In this document: positions 54,782 to 57,500 of the stretch, in pieces
Numbering within the stretch: position 1 is the first letter of the stretch
How the letters are laid out: every line of letters starts with the position of its first letter
DNA from: Niallia sp. XMNu-256
GTDB taxonomy: Bacteria; Bacillota; Bacilli; Bacillales; Cytobacillaceae
Direction: 5' to 3'
Assembly: GCF_036670015.1 (NCBI RefSeq)
Contig: NZ_CP137636.1
Location: 32,501 to 90,000 of the forward strand
Length of the DNA stretch: 57,500 nucleotides
The notes under the pieces: model-generated
What the model was told of the DNA's origin: nothing
Seen by the model: only the letters and a program-made list of their open reading frames with translations
Databases searched by the model: none
Program-made: the position numbers and the translations under genes

Positions 54782-55306
54782 ATGAATCAAGCGTATATTT
54801 CGTTAGGTTCAAATATTGGTAATCGATCCAATTATTTAAAGGAAGCCTTAGAAGCTTTAGCTACTACATACCCAATAGAGTTGGTAAATGTATCCTCCAT
54901 TTATGAAACGGTCCCAGTAGGGTATACGGAACAGGATTTGTTTTTAAACATGGTAGCCCAGTTAAAGACAGAGTTATCAGCGTTTGAACTTTTAGATGCC
55001 TGTTTAGATACCGAGAAAAAGCTAGGTAGAAAAAGGGAAATCCATTGGGGGCCCCGAACAATAGACCTTGACATTTTATTGTTTAATGAAGAAAATATTA
55101 AAACTGAGAAACTTGTTATTCCTCATCCCCGTATGTTTGAACGATCATTTGTTGTTATTCCATTACTGGAGATCAGTCCGGATACGATCATTCCATCGCA
55201 GAATAAGCCATTAAGTAAGATCGTCGATGAGTTAACTGATAAAGAAGGGGTTCAAATATGGAAAGAGAAAAATGGGGAAGACGTATTCGCGCTTTTCGAA
55301 AACTAA
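54782..55306 (+). CDS. folK: Hydroxymethyl-dihydropterin pyrophosphokinase
   Basis: Activates 6-hydroxymethyl-dihydropterin with ATP for FolP. The 174-aa protein has YISLGSNIGNR at the start and the catalytic RKREIHWGPRTIDLDILLF motif, then IPHPRMFERSFVV. ATG-54782 lies one base after the folB stop; the frame could open at 54761 inside folB. Confidence 0.96.
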   Translation: MNQAYISLGSNIGNRSNYLKEALEALATTYPIELVNVSSIYETVPVGYTEQDLFLNMVAQLKTELSAFELLDACLDTEKKLGRKREIHWGPRTIDLDILLFNEENIKTEKLVIPHPRMFERSFVVIPLLEISPDTIIPSQNKPLSKIVDELTDKEGVQIWKEKNGEDVFALFEN

Positions 55307-55461
55307 AGGGATTTACTCAGGAAAGTTTTGCAAGAGAGCTGGGTGTCTCGGTTTCGATGTTAGGTGAAATAGAAAGAGGAAATCGACTGCCTACGTTTGC
55401 GTTGATCGAAAAAATGTCCAGCTTACTTGGGATCAGTATAGATGAATTAAGGCCAATCTAG
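55258..55461 (+). CDS. yazB: XRE-family helix-turn-helix protein (YazB)
   Basis: This 67-aa protein is a single lambda-repressor-type HTH domain (LKGFTQESFARELGVSVSMLGEIERG). Target and function are unknown; it may control its own operon. It overlaps the end of folK by 49 bases, in another frame, with AAGAAGGGG as SD. The same gene sits here in B. subtilis. Confidence 0.9.
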   Translation: MEREKWGRRIRAFRKLKGFTQESFARELGVSVSMLGEIERGNRLPTFALIEKMSSLLGISIDELRPI

Positions 55462-55492
55462 AAATACGAGCGGTTAAATGGAGGATGGATAT

Positions 55493-56491
55493 ATGCTAAA
55501 AATAGGCAATATTGAAATGAAAAATCCTGTCGTATTAGCTCCAATGGCAGGAGTTTGTAATGCTGCTTTCCGTTTAACGGTTAAAGAGTTTGGGGCCGGT
55601 CTTGTTTGTGCGGAAATGGTAAGTGATAAAGGAATTTTATATAAGAACGAAAAGACATTGAATATGTTGTTTATAGATGAGCGAGAAAAGCCGTTAAGCC
55701 TGCAAATCTTCGGCGGAGAAAAAGAAACATTAGTTGAAGCGGCTAAATTTGTAGATAAAAATACAAATGCAGATATTATTGATATCAATATGGGGTGTCC
55801 TGTACCGAAAATTACAAAGGTTGATGCAGGGGCTAAGTGGCTTTTAGATCCTAATAAAATTTACGAAATGGTTTCTGCTGTTGTAGATGCAGTCGAGAAA
55901 CCTGTAACAGTCAAAATGAGAATGGGTTGGGATGAAAACCATATCTATGCTATTCAAAATGCACTAGCAGTTGAGCGGGCAGGTGGAAAAGCGGTTGCTC
56001 TTCATGGACGTACACGGGTACAAATGTATGAAGGGACATCAAACTGGGATATCATCCGTGAAGTAAAACAATCTGTGAACATCCCGATTATTGGCAATGG
56101 GGATGTTGCTACACCTCAAGATGCTAAAAGGATGCTTGAGGAAACTGGTTGTGATGGGGTTATGATCGGTCGGGCTGCATTAGGAAATCCATGGATGATT
56201 TATCGTACTGTTAAATATTTAGAAACAGGTGAATTAATGGGTGAGCCATCCTCCCAGGAAAAAATTGATGTCTGCATGCTTCACCTTGATCGTCTTATTG
56301 ATTTAAAAAATGAAAAAGTCGCCGTAAGGGAAATGCGAAAACATGCAGCATGGTATTTAAAAGGAATTAAAGGAAGTGGCCGTATTCGAAATGCAATTAA
56401 TGAGTGCGATACAAGAGACGGGCTCGCTTCCCTGTTATATGGATTAGTTGAGAATGTTGAGGAAGTAGAAACCCAAACTCAGGTTGGTTAA
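55493..56491 (+). CDS. dusB: tRNA-dihydrouridine synthase B
   Basis: Reduces uridines in tRNA to dihydrouridine using FMN and NAD(P)H. The 332-aa TIM-barrel protein has APMAGVCNAAFR, the catalytic cysteine in NMGCPVPKI, and the FMN phosphate motifs GNGDV and GRAALGNPW. ATG-55493 lies eight bases after GGAGG. A terminator follows. Confidence 0.96.
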   Translation: MLKIGNIEMKNPVVLAPMAGVCNAAFRLTVKEFGAGLVCAEMVSDKGILYKNEKTLNMLFIDEREKPLSLQIFGGEKETLVEAAKFVDKNTNADIIDINMGCPVPKITKVDAGAKWLLDPNKIYEMVSAVVDAVEKPVTVKMRMGWDENHIYAIQNALAVERAGGKAVALHGRTRVQMYEGTSNWDIIREVKQSVNIPIIGNGDVATPQDAKRMLEETGCDGVMIGRAALGNPWMIYRTVKYLETGELMGEPSSQEKIDVCMLHLDRLIDLKNEKVAVREMRKHAAWYLKGIKGSGRIRNAINECDTRDGLASLLYGLVENVEEVETQTQVG

Positions 56492-56499
56492 TAAGGGAA

Positions 56500-56530
56500 A
56501 ACTGTCAGATGGTGATCTGGCAGTTTTTGT
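56500..56530 (+). terminator. Terminator after dusB
   Basis: AACTGTCAGAT (56500-56510) pairs with ATCTGGCAGTT (56515-56525), one wobble, with a four-base loop and T-run. Confidence 0.9.
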
Positions 56531-56689
56531 TTATATCTCGGAATTGAGTTAAAATACTAGTTAAAGTGGCCTTTCATCGTTAAATTTAAGATTAAAACTT
56601 TTATGATTGCTATACTTTGTGTAAAATGATAAAGTATGCAATTTGAACTGATTGATTTATTAGCTTACATATAAAAGAATTGATTATAG

Positions 56690-57500
<811 letters not shown>

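Overview
The window is a low-GC Firmicute chromosome segment from an endospore-forming Bacillaceae species. It opens in the 3' end of a 5S rRNA gene and then follows, gene for gene, the block to the right of the replication origin in Bacillus subtilis, from csfB to lysS. Sporulation genes (csfB, yabG, sspF, spoVG, fin, spoVT, yabP, yabQ, spoIIE), their sigma-F, G, H, K and Spo0A-type control sites, and a perfect parS site support this placement. Genus cannot be fixed from the sequence alone.

Layout. 1-2666: 5S rRNA end, csfB (minus strand), a PLP decarboxylase gene (yaaO) and tmk. 2797-11022 (minus strand): one 8.2-kb gene for a 2741-residue cyclic beta-1,2-glucan synthase-like protein, sitting where B. 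subtilis has darA (yaaQ) and yaaR; this is the one clearly accessory locus. 11251-15560: holB, ricT, yabA, trmN6, yazA, rsmI (DNA replication, RNA modification). 15602-20523: abrB (minus), metS, a parS site, a TatD nuclease and the 3D/G5 protein YabE. 20748-26148: rnmV, rsmA, yabG, veg, sspF, ispE, purR. 26232-31199: ridA, spoVG, glmU, prs, ctc, pth. 31454-37909: fin, mfd, spoVT, yabM. 37923-41710: yabN, rqcP, yabP, yabQ, divIC, yabR. 42038-48498: spoIIE, yabS, yabT, tilS, hprT. 48627-53455: ftsH, coaX, hslO, cysK. 53592-57500: folP, folB, folK, yazB, dusB and the first 266 codons of lysS.

Compared with B. subtilis, xpaC-yaaN, darA-yaaR, the trnSL tRNAs, yacD and pabB-pabA-pabC are absent from their usual places. 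Many starts were moved downstream of the longest open frame because a Shine-Dalgarno (SD) site, a promoter or family length demands it (csfB, tmk, yabA, veg, sspF, ispE, spoVG, glmU, fin, yabP, divIC, spoIIE, yabS, tilS, coaX, cysK, folK, dusB).

The most interesting non-coding signals are: a 14-bp inverted repeat that would mask the yabG ribosome-binding site in read-through mRNA, with a sigma-K promoter between its arms; a parS site whose left half is also one arm of the metS terminator; two PurBoxes in front of purR; tandem Spo0A boxes at abrB; and the 21-bp-spaced spoIIE promoter. Among the proteins, YabS appears to be a circularly permuted VWA domain.
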